This document shows positions 8,543-18,480 of a stretch of DNA of 64,000 nt, in pieces. The stretch is from Micromonospora chokoriensis (GTDB taxonomy: Bacteria > Actinomycetota > Actinomycetes > Mycobacteriales > Micromonosporaceae), in the NCBI RefSeq assembly GCF_900091505.1, contig NZ_LT607409.1, forward strand, positions 2,356,001 to 2,420,000, read 5' to 3'. Under the pieces are notes generated by a model that saw nothing but the letters and a program-made list of their open reading frames with translations, was not told where the DNA came from and did not search any database. A program made the translations under genes and the position numbers. Within the stretch, counting starts at the first letter, position 1. Every line of letters starts with the position of its first letter.

Positions 8543-10768
8543 TTAGACGGGGGTGGGGGTTCGGTCCTGGAGTTCGGTGCGCAGGCCTTCGCCTTCGATG
8601 TCGACGTTCGGCAGGGCGCGGTTGAGCCAGCGCGGCAGCCACCAGGCGCGGTCGCCGAGCAGCGACATCACCGCCGGGACGATGGTCATCCGGACCACGA
8701 ACGCGTCGATGGCGACGCCGATGGCGAGCGCGAAGCCCATCGACTTGATCACCGGGTCCTCCAGGAAGACGAAGCCCCCGAAGACCGAGATCATGATCAG
8801 CGCGGCGGCGGTGACGACCCGTGCCCCGTGCCCCATGCCGCTGATGGTGGCCTGGCGGGCCGACTCACCGTGGACGAAGTCCTCCCGCATCCGGGACACC
8901 AGGAAGACCTCGTAGTCCATCGCGAGCCCGAACAGGATGCCGATGAGCAGGATCGGCAGGAAGCTGATCAGCGGGCCGGGCGTGTCCAGGCCGACCAGGT
9001 CGGCGAGGTGCCCCTGCTGGAACACGGCCACCGTGATGCCGAACGTGGCGGCGACGGTGAGCAGGAAGCCCAGCGCCGCCTTGACCGGCACCAGCAGCGA
9101 GCGGAACACCAGCATCAGCAGCAGCACCGAGAGCCCGACCACCAGCAACAGGTAGACCGGCAGGGCGTCGGAGAGCTTCTCGGACACGTCGATGCCGATG
9201 GCGGTGACGCCGGTGAGCAGCACGTCGACGTCGCGGATCCCGCTCACCGAGTCGCGGATGTCGTGCACCAGGGTCTCGGTGGCCTCGTCGGTCGGGCCGG
9301 TCTTGGGTACCACGCCGAGCAGCGCCGTCCGACCGTCCGGGCTGAGCTGAGGTGGGGCCACCGCGAGGACGTTCTCGGTGCGCTGCAGCAGCGCGGTCAC
9401 CTGCGGCACGGCGCCCGAGGTGGCCTCGGGCGTGTCACCGGCGACGACCACCGCGAGTCGGCCGGTGAAACCCGGTCCGAAGCCCTCGACGGTCAGGTCG
9501 TTCGCCACCCGGGCGGGTGAGCCGACGGCGGCCGTCGCGGCGCCCGGCAGGGCCAGCCGCATGTCCGGCGTGGGCAGCGCGAGCAGGCCCAGGCCGAGCA
9601 GGCCGACCAGGATGACGGGTACGCGGAACCGGGTGACCATCCGTGCCCAGCGGAAGCCGAACGCGGACCGGTCCTCGACGGCGGCCGGTCGGTCGGTGAC
9701 GTCCGAGTCGGTTTCCACCGTGTCGTCGGTGGCCGTGGCACCGTCGGTGGCGACCGTCCGCAGCCGGCGGGGGAGTACCCGACGACCGGCGAAGCCGAGC
9801 AGTGCCGGCTGGAGGGTGATCGCGACGAGGACCGCGACGGTGACCGTGCCGGCGGCGGCGAGACCCATCACGGTGAGGAACGGGATGTTCACCACGGCGA
9901 GCCCGGCCAGCGCGATGACGACAGTGGCACCGGCGAAGACCACCGCGGAGCCGGCGGTGCCCACGGCGCGGCCGACCGCCTCCTCCGGAGAGAGGCCTTC
10001 GAGCAGGTTCTGTCGGTGCCGGGAGGTGATGAACAGCGAGTAGTCGATGCCGACCGCGAGGCCGAGCATCAGCGCCAGGATCGGGGCGGTGCTGGTCAAC
10101 TCGATGACGCCGCTGAGTGCGAACAGGCCGGCCATCCCGACGCCCACACCGATCAACGCGTTGAGCATGGTCATGCCGGCCGCGACCAGGGAGCCGAACG
10201 TGATGATCAGGACGATCGCGGCGACCAGGACGCCGAGCGCCTCGGTGGAGCCGATCTCAGGCTCACCGCCGAGCACCTCGCCGCCCGGGGCCACCTGCCA
10301 ACCCTTGGCCTTCGCCGCCGCGCCCACCTGCTCGTACGCGGTGCGCTGCTCGTCGGTCACCTCGTCCCCGCCGGTCGCGAACTGGACCTGGACCAGCGCG
10401 TACCGGCCGTTGGGGGTGACCGCGCCGACCTGGAACGGGTCGACGGCGCCGACCACGCCGGGCAGTGTGGACGCCTGCTGGACCAGCTCCCGGACCACGG
10501 TCTGTCCCTCCGGCGTGGCCAGTTGGCCGTCGGCCGGTGCCTTGACCGTGATGGTGCCGGTGGCGCCGCTGGCGGCGGGGAACTGCTCGGCGAGCAGGTC
10601 GAGCGCGCGTTGGCTCTCGGTGCCGGGCATGGTGAAGTTGCTCGCCGTCGGGCCGCGCAGGGTCGCCGCGGCCAGGCCGGCGACGACGAGTACGACGAGC
10701 CAGAGCGCGACGACGAGCCGTCGCCGGCGCAACGCGCCCCGGCCGAGCCGGTAGAGCAGGGTGGCCAT
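8543..10768 (-). CDS. MMPL/RND family exporter
   Basis: A 741-residue membrane transporter with the duplicated RND layout: TM1 near the N-terminus, a large extracytoplasmic loop, five helices, then a repeat of the same. The TM4-type motifs GLAVGIDYSLFITSRHR (first half) and GLAMDYEVFLVSRMRED (second half) carry the Asp-Tyr pairs thought to relay protons in MMPL proteins. Family members export lipids, peptides or drugs using proton-motive force. Its ATG shares one base with the stop of the TetR gene upstream (TGATG), so the pair is co-translated. Autoregulation through the operator at 11385-11419 would control both. The cargo is unknown. Confidence 0.9.
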   Translation of the reverse strand: MATLLYRLGRGALRRRRLVVALWLVVLVVAGLAAATLRGPTASNFTMPGTESQRALDLLAEQFPAASGATGTITVKAPADGQLATPEGQTVVRELVQQASTLPGVVGAVDPFQVGAVTPNGRYALVQVQFATGGDEVTDEQRTAYEQVGAAAKAKGWQVAPGGEVLGGEPEIGSTEALGVLVAAIVLIITFGSLVAAGMTMLNALIGVGVGMAGLFALSGVIELTSTAPILALMLGLAVGIDYSLFITSRHRQNLLEGLSPEEAVGRAVGTAGSAVVFAGATVVIALAGLAVVNIPFLTVMGLAAAGTVTVAVLVAITLQPALLGFAGRRVLPRRLRTVATDGATATDDTVETDSDVTDRPAAVEDRSAFGFRWARMVTRFRVPVILVGLLGLGLLALPTPDMRLALPGAATAAVGSPARVANDLTVEGFGPGFTGRLAVVVAGDTPEATSGAVPQVTALLQRTENVLAVAPPQLSPDGRTALLGVVPKTGPTDEATETLVHDIRDSVSGIRDVDVLLTGVTAIGIDVSEKLSDALPVYLLLVVGLSVLLLMLVFRSLLVPVKAALGFLLTVAATFGITVAVFQQGHLADLVGLDTPGPLISFLPILLIGILFGLAMDYEVFLVSRMREDFVHGESARQATISGMGHGARVVTAAALIMISVFGGFVFLEDPVIKSMGFALAIGVAIDAFVVRMTIVPAVMSLLGDRAWWLPRWLNRALPNVDIEGEGLRTELQDRTPTPV

Positions 10769-11355
10769 CAGGAGTCCTTGTCCTCGGTCGTGGGTGGTTG
10801 GGGCAGGGGAACGGCGACGGGCTCGACGGCCCGTCGGACGAGGGTGAGCAGGGCGGACCGCAGTTCGTCGTCGGGGATGTCCGCGAACTCGGCGCACGCC
10901 TCGGAGATTCCGGCGAGCAGCACCAACGCGGCGATCCGGGCACTCGGCCGGTCGGAGTGACCGGCCAGCGCGTCGCGCAGCCGGTCGGAGATCTCCTGGA
11001 TGTGCGCGAAGGCCGGCTGGCACAGCAGTTCGGGGAACTCGCCGCGGAGCACCGCGATCTCCCGCCGGAACCGGACCGCGAGGTCGACGAAGCCCTGCGC
11101 GGCGACCTCCTGGGCCGCCGCTCCGGTCAGGCCGGTGAGCCGGTCGTCGAGGTCCCGCAGCACGCCGATCGCCGGGGCCATCAGCTCGGCGAGCAGGGCT
11201 TCCTTGTTGGCGAAGTGGTAGAGGACAGTGGCCTTGGAGCAGCCCACCTCACGGGCGATGTCCTGCAACGAGGTGCCCCGGTAACCGGTCACCGCGAACC
11301 GCCGCGCCGCCGCGGCGAGGATCTCGCCGTGCGTCTCGGACACCGCTCTGGCCAT
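10768..11355 (-). CDS. TetR family transcriptional repressor
   Basis: A 195-residue regulator. The N-terminal helix-turn-helix covers FAVTGYRGTSLQDIAREVG and CSKATVLYHFANKEALL (about residues 15-53); the rest is the variable ligand-binding domain. ATG 11355 is preceded by a strong ggaggtgg ribosome site; a longer start at 11382 would lie close to the operator and is less likely. Two perfect palindromes lie just upstream, so it almost certainly represses its own operon, made of itself and the overlapping MMPL exporter. The inducer is probably a substrate of the exporter. Confidence 0.92.
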   Translation of the reverse strand: MARAVSETHGEILAAAARRFAVTGYRGTSLQDIAREVGCSKATVLYHFANKEALLAELMAPAIGVLRDLDDRLTGLTGAAAQEVAAQGFVDLAVRFRREIAVLRGEFPELLCQPAFAHIQEISDRLRDALAGHSDRPSARIAALVLLAGISEACAEFADIPDDELRSALLTLVRRAVEPVAVPLPQPPTTEDKDS

Positions 11356-11384
11356 CACCGGTCCACCTCCGCAGACCAGCATGC

Positions 11385-11419
11385 CTGACCGATCGGTCAG
11401 ACCCTGACCGATCGGTCAG
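11385..11419. promoter_or_regulatory. Double TetR operator
   Basis: Two identical 16-bp perfect palindromes, ctgaccgatcggtcag, at 11385-11400 and 11404-11419. Their centres are 19 bp apart, close to two helical turns. They lie 30 bp upstream of the tetR start. Location, symmetry and the TGACC-GGTCA half-sites are typical for TetR-family binding, with two dimers on neighbouring turns. Binding by this particular protein is inferred from proximity. Confidence 0.85.
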
Positions 11420-11458
11420 AATGAAGCGGTGGCGTTCGCCACACCCCGGGCGCGTTTG

Positions 11459-11737
11459 TCAGGCGTGTTCGGCGTCGTACCTGGTCCGCGCCTCGGCGAT
11501 GGCCCGGCGGTGCCGCTCGGCCCAGCTGGTGAGCGCCACCAGTGCCTCCCTCTGCTCCGGCTGACGGTCACAGGCGATGACCTCGGCAACAAATGGTGCG
11601 CCGAGGAGGACCGTCGCGAAACGTGTCGTCCCACCCCGCTGGCCGGCACTGTCCGATCCGGGTGACCCTTGCGGTGTCCGGACCCACATTGCGGGTGATC
11701 CTGGAGATTCCGAGCTACCTCGCGGGCCGCTGGTCAC
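11459..11737 (-). CDS. Small hypothetical protein
   Basis: 92 codons at most, possibly starting lower at about 11689. Only the C-terminal half, from TVLLGAPFVAEVIACDR to SWAERHRRAIAEARTRYD, looks like a real helical protein; the N-terminal part has low complexity. No family recognised and no ribosome site found. It overlaps the end of the DsbA-like remnant, so the whole 11.46-11.97 kb stretch may be decayed sequence. Confidence 0.35.
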   Translation of the reverse strand: MTSGPRGSSESPGSPAMWVRTPQGSPGSDSAGQRGGTTRFATVLLGAPFVAEVIACDRQPEQREALVALTSWAERHRRAIAEARTRYDAEHA

Positions 11738-11965
11738 CGCGGTCGTCCGCCATCTTGGCGGGCGGCGGGTGTGGTGCGGCGGAGTCCAGTGCGGCCAAGC
11801 GACGGGTCAGCAACCGGTGTAGCTCTTCGGGGCTCTGGACACCGGAAACCGGGGGCTGGCCGCCGATCACCAGCGACGGAACGCCTGTCACGCCGTACTT
11901 CGCGGCCCGGCGTTCATCGGCTCGCACCTGCTCGGCGTAGCCGATCGGCAGGTCCGGTTGACCGG
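11715..11965 (-). pseudogene. DsbA/FrnE-like oxidoreductase, C-terminal remnant
   Basis: The minus-strand frame encodes YAEQVRADERRAAKYG, then VTGVPSLVIGG with the cis-Pro loop VP, then VSGVQSPEELHRLLTRRL. This is the end of a FrnE-like DsbA-family thioredoxin-fold protein. The first two thirds, including the active-site CxxC, are absent: sequence upstream of about 11965 is the leader and start of the polymerase gene on the other strand. With no cysteine left, the fragment cannot act as an oxidoreductase. It is best read as a gene truncated when the flanking segment was rearranged. Confidence 0.65.
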
Positions 11966-11992
11966 CGGCACCGGGGCCGGGAGGGTGGTCGG

Positions 11993-12952
11993 GTGACCAC
12001 AGCTGACGAGACCCGGGACGGCGTGGCCCTGACCAACCTGGACCAGCCGCTGTCCGACCGCGACGACGCGACGAAGCGTGACCTGGTCGACTACCTCGAC
12101 GCCGTCCACGACCGCATCCTTGCGCACCTGCGGGGCCGGCCGCTGTCGGTGATCCGGGTCCGCCCCGGTCAGCCACCGTTCATGCAGAAGAACCTGCCCC
12201 GCTACACCCCCGACTGGGTGCGTCGGGCACCGGTGTGGGCGGAGGCGTCCCACCGGGAGATCTCGTACGCCCTCTGCGACGACCGGCGCACCCTGCTCTG
12301 GTTCGCCAACCAGCGGGCGGTGGAGTACCACCCGACGCTGGCGACCTCGGCCGACCTGCACCGCCCGACCCACCTGGTGCTCGACCTGGACCCGCCGGAG
12401 GGCGACGGGTTCCGCGCGGCCGTCGGCGCGGCCCTGCTGGTCCGCCAGGCGCTCGCCGACGCCGGCCTGGCCGGCGCGGTCAAGACCAGCGGAGCCAAGG
12501 GCGTGCACGTCTTCGTCCCGGTGACCGACGAACCCACGGCGGAGGAGCTGGCCGCCGCCACCCGGGCGCTCGCCGTCCGCGCCGAGCGGCTCGACCCGGC
12601 GCTGGCCACCACGGCGTACATCAAGGAGGACCGGGGCGGTCGGGTCTTCGTCGACGCCACCCGCGCGGGCGGTGCGACGGTGGCCGCCGCGTACAGCCCC
12701 CGGCTGCGGCCCGGGATGCCGGTCTCGTTCCCGGTCGACTGGGCCGACCTGACCGCTGTGACCCCCGCCGACTTCACCATCCGGACCGCGCCGGCGCTGC
12801 TCGCCGACGGCGACCCGTGGGCCGCGCTGATGCCGGCCCCGCAGTCGCTCCCCGCCGACCTGATCGCCGAGGGCCGGACCATCCCGGTGGCCCGGGTGCA
12901 GGCCATGCACGAGGGAAAGCGCCGCGCCCGCGCCCGGCGCGAGGCCGGCTGA
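11993..12952 (+). CDS. LigD-type DNA polymerase/primase domain protein (stand-alone)
   Basis: 319 residues matching the archaeo-eukaryotic primase-like polymerase domain of bacterial NHEJ ligase D. The catalytic metal-binding motif is LVLDLDPP, followed by KTSGAKGVHVFVP and YIKEDRGGRVFVDATR. FMQKNLPRYTPDWV at the N-terminus is also typical. There is no ligase or nuclease domain. In actinomycetes such separate polymerases fill gaps or add nucleotides during end joining, often with Ku and a ligase encoded elsewhere; neither is in this window. GTG 11993 has a gggaggg ribosome site. The basic tail GKRRARARREAG may bind DNA. Confidence 0.88.
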   Translation: MTTADETRDGVALTNLDQPLSDRDDATKRDLVDYLDAVHDRILAHLRGRPLSVIRVRPGQPPFMQKNLPRYTPDWVRRAPVWAEASHREISYALCDDRRTLLWFANQRAVEYHPTLATSADLHRPTHLVLDLDPPEGDGFRAAVGAALLVRQALADAGLAGAVKTSGAKGVHVFVPVTDEPTAEELAAATRALAVRAERLDPALATTAYIKEDRGGRVFVDATRAGGATVAAAYSPRLRPGMPVSFPVDWADLTAVTPADFTIRTAPALLADGDPWAALMPAPQSLPADLIAEGRTIPVARVQAMHEGKRRARARREAG

Positions 12953-13023
12953 CCGGGATCGTCGGCCCCCGCTCGGGCCGTCGGGGCGGCTGATTGTCGG
13001 TGGGTTGTGGCACGATTTCGCAG

Positions 13024-13473
13024 GTGAGCAGCAAACCCGACGCGACGCAGCGTCTCGCCGACCTGGCACGGCTGCGGCGGGTCCGCGACCGGATCGACAG
13101 GGAGTACGCGTCTCCCCTGGACGTCGAGGCGCTCGCCCGGGGCGCGCACATGTCGGCGGGGCACCTCAGCCGCGAGTTCCGGCTCGCCTACGGCGAATCC
13201 CCCTACAGCTACCTCATGACCCGCCGCATCGAGCGGGCGATGGCCCTGCTGCGCCGTGGCGACCTGAGCGTCACCGAGGTCTGTTTCACCGTCGGGTGTT
13301 CGTCGCTGGGCACTTTCAGCACCCGCTTCGCGGAGCTGGTGGGCGTGCCGCCGAGCGTCTACCGGCGGCAGGCGGCGCAGGCGGCGGCGGGGATGCCGTC
13401 GTGCGTGGAGAAGCAGGTGACCAGACCGGTCAGGAATCGAGAAGCGCCGGTCACGGCCCCGCAACTAGCGTGA
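13024..13473 (+). CDS. AraC family transcriptional regulator
   Basis: A 149-residue protein that is almost only an AraC DNA-binding domain. The first helix-turn-helix is around LDVEALARGAHMSAGHLSRE, the second around LSVTEVCFTVGCSSLGTFST, ending with the family signature RFAELVGVPPSVYR. No effector-binding domain is present, as is common for regulators placed before VOC and UvrA-like genes. GTG 13024 is chosen; an in-frame TTG lies at 12994. It probably controls the next two genes, with which it forms a same-strand cassette. Confidence 0.85.
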   Translation: MSSKPDATQRLADLARLRRVRDRIDREYASPLDVEALARGAHMSAGHLSREFRLAYGESPYSYLMTRRIERAMALLRRGDLSVTEVCFTVGCSSLGTFSTRFAELVGVPPSVYRRQAAQAAAGMPSCVEKQVTRPVRNREAPVTAPQLA

Positions 13474-13478
13474 TCGCC

Positions 13479-13889
13479 ATGGACATCACCATTCACTCGA
13501 GCTTCCTCCCGCACACCGATCCGGAGGCCTCGCTGGCCTTCTACCGCGACACCCTCGGCTTCGAGGTGCGCCTCGACGTCGGATACGAGGGCATGCGCTG
13601 GATCACGGTCGGGCCGGTCGGCCAGCCCAGCACCGCCATCGTCCTGCACCCGCCGGCCGCCAACCCGGGCATCACCGACGACGAGCGGCAGACCATCCTC
13701 GAACTGATGGCCAAGGGCAGCTACTTCGGCGTCAACCTCGCCACCACCGACCTCGACGCCACCTTCGCCAAGCTGGAGGGCAGCGACGCCGAGGTCGTCC
13801 AGGAGCCGACCGAGCAGCCGTACGGCGTCCGCGACTGCGCCTTCCGGGACCCGGCGGGCAACATGATCCGCATCCAGGAAGTGCGCTGA
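13479..13889 (+). CDS. VOC family (glyoxalase/bleomycin-resistance fold) protein
   Basis: 136 residues with the paired beta-alpha-beta-beta-beta modules of the vicinal oxygen chelate fold. Landmarks are LPHTDPEASLAFYRDTLGFEV, SYFGVNLATTDLDATFAKL and YGVRDCAFRDPAGNMIRIQ. The C-terminal Glu in IQEVR falls at a usual metal-ligand position. Such proteins are dioxygenases, glyoxalases or antibiotic-binding proteins. Its place between an AraC regulator and a UvrA-like ATPase suggests a stress or drug-tolerance role. Only 5 bp separate it from the regulator. Confidence 0.88.
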   Translation: MDITIHSSFLPHTDPEASLAFYRDTLGFEVRLDVGYEGMRWITVGPVGQPSTAIVLHPPAANPGITDDERQTILELMAKGSYFGVNLATTDLDATFAKLEGSDAEVVQEPTEQPYGVRDCAFRDPAGNMIRIQEVR

Positions 13890-13918
13890 GCAGTCCCGAT
13901 CCGACAGATGGAGACACG

Positions 13919-16300
<2,382 letters not shown>

Positions 16301-16380
16301 CGATCTGGTCCGGGCCCGTCGTCCGTTCCGGCACTGCGCCTGACGGTCGCCGGGCCCGGCCCGGGGCGACGGTCTCCGGG

Positions 16381-16920
16381 TCAGGTGACCGGCGGTCGGG
16401 TCTGTTTGGCCGTCGTGGCCGCGAAGGCTGCGCAGATCACGGTGATCAGCCCGAGGGCGACAGTGGCCGGGGTGACGTACCCGGGCACCGATGAGGTGAC
16501 GTACGACCCGCCGCCGGTGAGGTGGAACTCGAAGTGCACCGGAAAGAGGCTGACGCCGTACCCGTCGACCATGCTCGCCACCTGCGGCCCGACCTCCCGG
16601 CAGGGCTCGATCGGGGAGGCGCCGGTGCCGCCGTTCTCCGCCTGCATCACCGCGTAGCCGAGGTGGAGCAGACCCCACGCGTACACGGCGACGGCCCCCG
16701 CGCCGACGAGGAGCGCTGCGGCCCGCAGCCGCCCCGGCTGCCTCCGGACCATCGCTCTGAACCCACCGACGGCGAGGATCGTCGCGGCGACGGCACCGCC
16801 AAGTGCGGCGAGGATCAGCCCGAGAAACAGCACGACGACAGCTTGATCTTGCCGGGTCGCAGACGCAAGACCCCGGGACCGGCGCCCCTTCACGAGGGCA
16901 GCCGCCACGGCCGGACACAC
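16381..16920 (-). CDS. Membrane protein of unknown function
   Basis: Up to 179 residues with helices VVVLFLGLILAALGGAVAATI, AAALLVGAGAVAVYAWGLLHL and VALGLITVICAAFAATTA. Between the last two is an extracytoplasmic stretch with one Cys (IEPCREVG) and the aromatic segment VSLFPVHFEFH. The first ~25 residues are basic and may not be translated; a GTG just before VVLFLG is an alternative start. It converges on the UvrA-like gene. No family recognised. Confidence 0.6.
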   Translation of the reverse strand: MCPAVAAALVKGRRSRGLASATRQDQAVVVLFLGLILAALGGAVAATILAVGGFRAMVRRQPGRLRAAALLVGAGAVAVYAWGLLHLGYAVMQAENGGTGASPIEPCREVGPQVASMVDGYGVSLFPVHFEFHLTGGGSYVTSSVPGYVTPATVALGLITVICAAFAATTAKQTRPPVT

Positions 16921-16924
16921 GAGT

Positions 16925-16961
16925 AAGGCCCCTGACCGGGTTTCCCCTGGTCAAGGGCCTT
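16925..16961 (-). terminator. Hairpin terminator after tRNA-Arg
   Basis: Arms 16925-16937 and 16949-16961 form a 13-bp stem with one mismatch (aaggcccctgacc / ggtcaagggcctt) and an 11-nt loop. It lies 31 bp past the 3' end of the minus-strand tRNA gene. The T-run after the stem is poor, as is usual in high-GC actinomycetes. Confidence 0.65.
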
Positions 16962-16992
16962 CTGGTGCTGGTTGCTGGTTTCTTAGCAAGTG

Positions 16993-17064
16993 TGCCCCCG
17001 GCAGGATTCGAACCTGCGCCCCCGCCTCCGGAGGGCGGTGCTCTATCCCCTGAGCTACGGGGGC
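16993..17064 (-). tRNA. tRNA-Arg (anticodon CCG)
   Basis: The minus strand folds into a 72-nt cloverleaf. It has a 7-bp acceptor gcccccg/cgggggc, a D arm gctc-gagc, an anticodon stem ccgcc/ggcgg closing the loop ctCCGga, and a T arm gcagg-ttcgaat-cctgc. The discriminator base is A and CCA is not encoded. The anticodon CCG reads CGG, a common Arg codon at this GC content. The arginyl-tRNA synthetase gene lies 3 kb away on the opposite strand. Confidence 0.97.
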
Positions 17065-17140
17065 TCAGCGACTGGAGAAGACTAGCAAACCTCCCCTCCG
17101 TACGCCGAATCGGTATCGGGTGAGCCGATCGTGTCGACGA

Positions 17141-17254
17141 CCGGCCCACCTGGCGGACAGGCCGCTACCGCTCGGCGTTCAGGCCGCTACCGCCCGGCCG
17201 GCCCACCTGGCGGTCAGGCCGCTACCGCTCGGCGTTCAGGCCGCTACCGCTCGG
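17141..17254. repeat. 57-bp tandem duplication
   Basis: Two consecutive 57-bp copies, 17141-17197 and 17198-17254, differ at two positions. Each contains two copies of the sub-motif caggccgctaccg. The second copy runs into the 3' end of the transposase-like gene and supplies its last codons and stop. It looks like local slippage or a rearrangement scar that cut the gene short. Confidence 0.85.
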
Positions 17255-18042
17255 CCGCAACTGGGCAGCGGGTGCAGGACGATCCGGCGCGGGAGCCGGC
17301 GCGGCCACTCGTTGCGCGGCCAGGAGCCGTCCACGATCAGATGCACGGTGCGCTGCTCCTCGCCGCTGAGCCGCAGCACGAAGTCGCGGGGGAGCGGCGG
17401 GTCCACCGTCGGCGTGGTGATCATGAAGCGCACCCGACCGCGGGACGAGACCGCCGAGATCACATCGGCGGCCGGCATCGTGCCGCGCAGCCGGACCCGA
17501 CCGATCCAGTAGACCTCCGCGAGGTGCTCCTGGGCGGCCCGGGTGATCGCCGGGTACTCGCTGCGAACCCAGCGCTCCACCGCACTGACGCAGAGCCCGC
17601 AGGCGCGCTCGCGTGGCTCGCGCGGACCCAACCCCCAGGCCCGCAGGTACGCCCCGACGGCGCCGGCCTCCAGTGGCAGGTCGAAGCGCCGCTGGATGAG
17701 CGTGGTGAGGCTCTGCCTCGTCCACAGCTCCTCGTCCAGGCCGAACTCGTCCGGGTGGACGCCCCGTAGCGTGTCGATCAGTTCGAGTTCCTGTTCGCGG
17801 CTGAGCATTCCCGGCTCGCCCTGCCGCTGTCCGCGACGGACGGCTGCCACCGCCCCGTCACCACCGATGGTGTGGCGTCGGCACCAACTGGTGACCGAAC
17901 GCCGTGCGTCTCTGAGTGCAACCCCCACGTCTTGGGCAACGAGCCCGAATCGCAACTGGTCACGATATGTGTGGAGAAAACTCTCTAAGCAACGTAATCG
18001 CCTGGACCGCTCGAAAGCACCAGAAGGTACATATGCGTACAT
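17236..18042 (-). pseudogene. Degenerate IS630-family transposase-like protein
   Basis: 268 codons from ATG 18042 (MYAYVPSGAFERSRR). The N-terminal half holds a helix-turn-helix (VAQDVGVALRDARRSVTSWC) and an IS630-like winged domain (SLTTLIQRRFDLPLEAGAVG, YLRAWGLGPREPRERA). Then comes the start of the DDE domain. In IS630 proteins this reads YWADE; here it is YWIGR, so the first catalytic Asp is gone. The second Asp survives in HLIVDGSWPRN. The frame ends at HPLPSCGRAVAA, before the third acidic residue expected after LPxYSPELNP. It therefore cannot transpose. It may be decaying or a domesticated DNA-binding protein; the long intact frame leaves both open. Confidence 0.7.
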
Positions 18043-18072
18043 GAGGGGATGAGTGGTGCGTGGCGTGCGCCT

Positions 18073-18149
18073 TGATCGACTCGTCTTCCTGGCAAACGGG
18101 GGTGTTCCGTCGCGGTGACAGGCCGGTTTACTGAAACGCGAGTCGATCA
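18073..18149. repeat. Imperfect inverted-repeat element, copy A
   Basis: Ends with tgatcgactcg (18073-18083) and its complement cgagtcgatca (18139-18149). The inside holds gttccgtcgcg and a tttactgaaa stretch that also resemble copy B at 18227-18302. It lies in the 440-bp non-coding stretch between the transposase-like gene and the DUF305 gene and looks like a MITE-type or REP-type element. Confidence 0.75.
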
Positions 18150-18226
18150 CCGGCCCGGTGTCCGATGCCCATGCCCCGTGCTCGGTGCTTGGCCTAAGAG
18201 TGGATGCGGATCATTGGACCGGACCT

Positions 18227-18302
18227 TGGTCGACTCGGGTTCCTGAAAGTCGGGGCGTCCCGTCGCGTTGATGCCCCGCTTTCCTGAAAGTCGAGTCGAT
18301 CA
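18227..18302. repeat. Imperfect inverted-repeat element, copy B
   Basis: The ends are tggtcgactcg (18227-18237) and cgagtcgatca (18292-18302). The same outer arms and similar length as copy A show a shared family. Inside, ttcctgaaagtcg occurs twice as a direct repeat, and cggggc/gccccg form an inner stem. Copies A and B are in the same order, 154 bp apart. Confidence 0.75.
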
Positions 18303-18308
18303 CCAGGC

Positions 18309-18422
18309 CAGGCGGGAACGGCCGGGTCAGGCGGGAACGGCCGGGTCAGGCGGGAACGGCCGGGTCAGGCGGGAACGGCCGGGTCAGGCGGGAACGGCCG
18401 GGTCAGGCGGGAACGGCCGGGC
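18309..18422. repeat. 19-bp tandem repeat, six copies
   Basis: Six consecutive copies of caggcgggaacggccgggt fill 18309-18422; only the last base of copy six differs. A diverged seventh partial copy follows at about 18434-18450 after an 11-bp break. There are no spacers, so it is not a CRISPR array. The array begins seven bases after element B and ends just before the DUF305 stop codon. The number of copies is likely to vary between strains. Confidence 0.92.
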
Positions 18423-18480
18423 CAATTCGGGGTCAGGCGGGAATGGGCGGCCCACGCAGGCCGTGCCTCGGTCGGTCGGA

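Noticed and set aside
18309..18450. CRISPR array
   Set aside because: The 19-bp units are directly adjacent with no spacers, and no cas genes are present.
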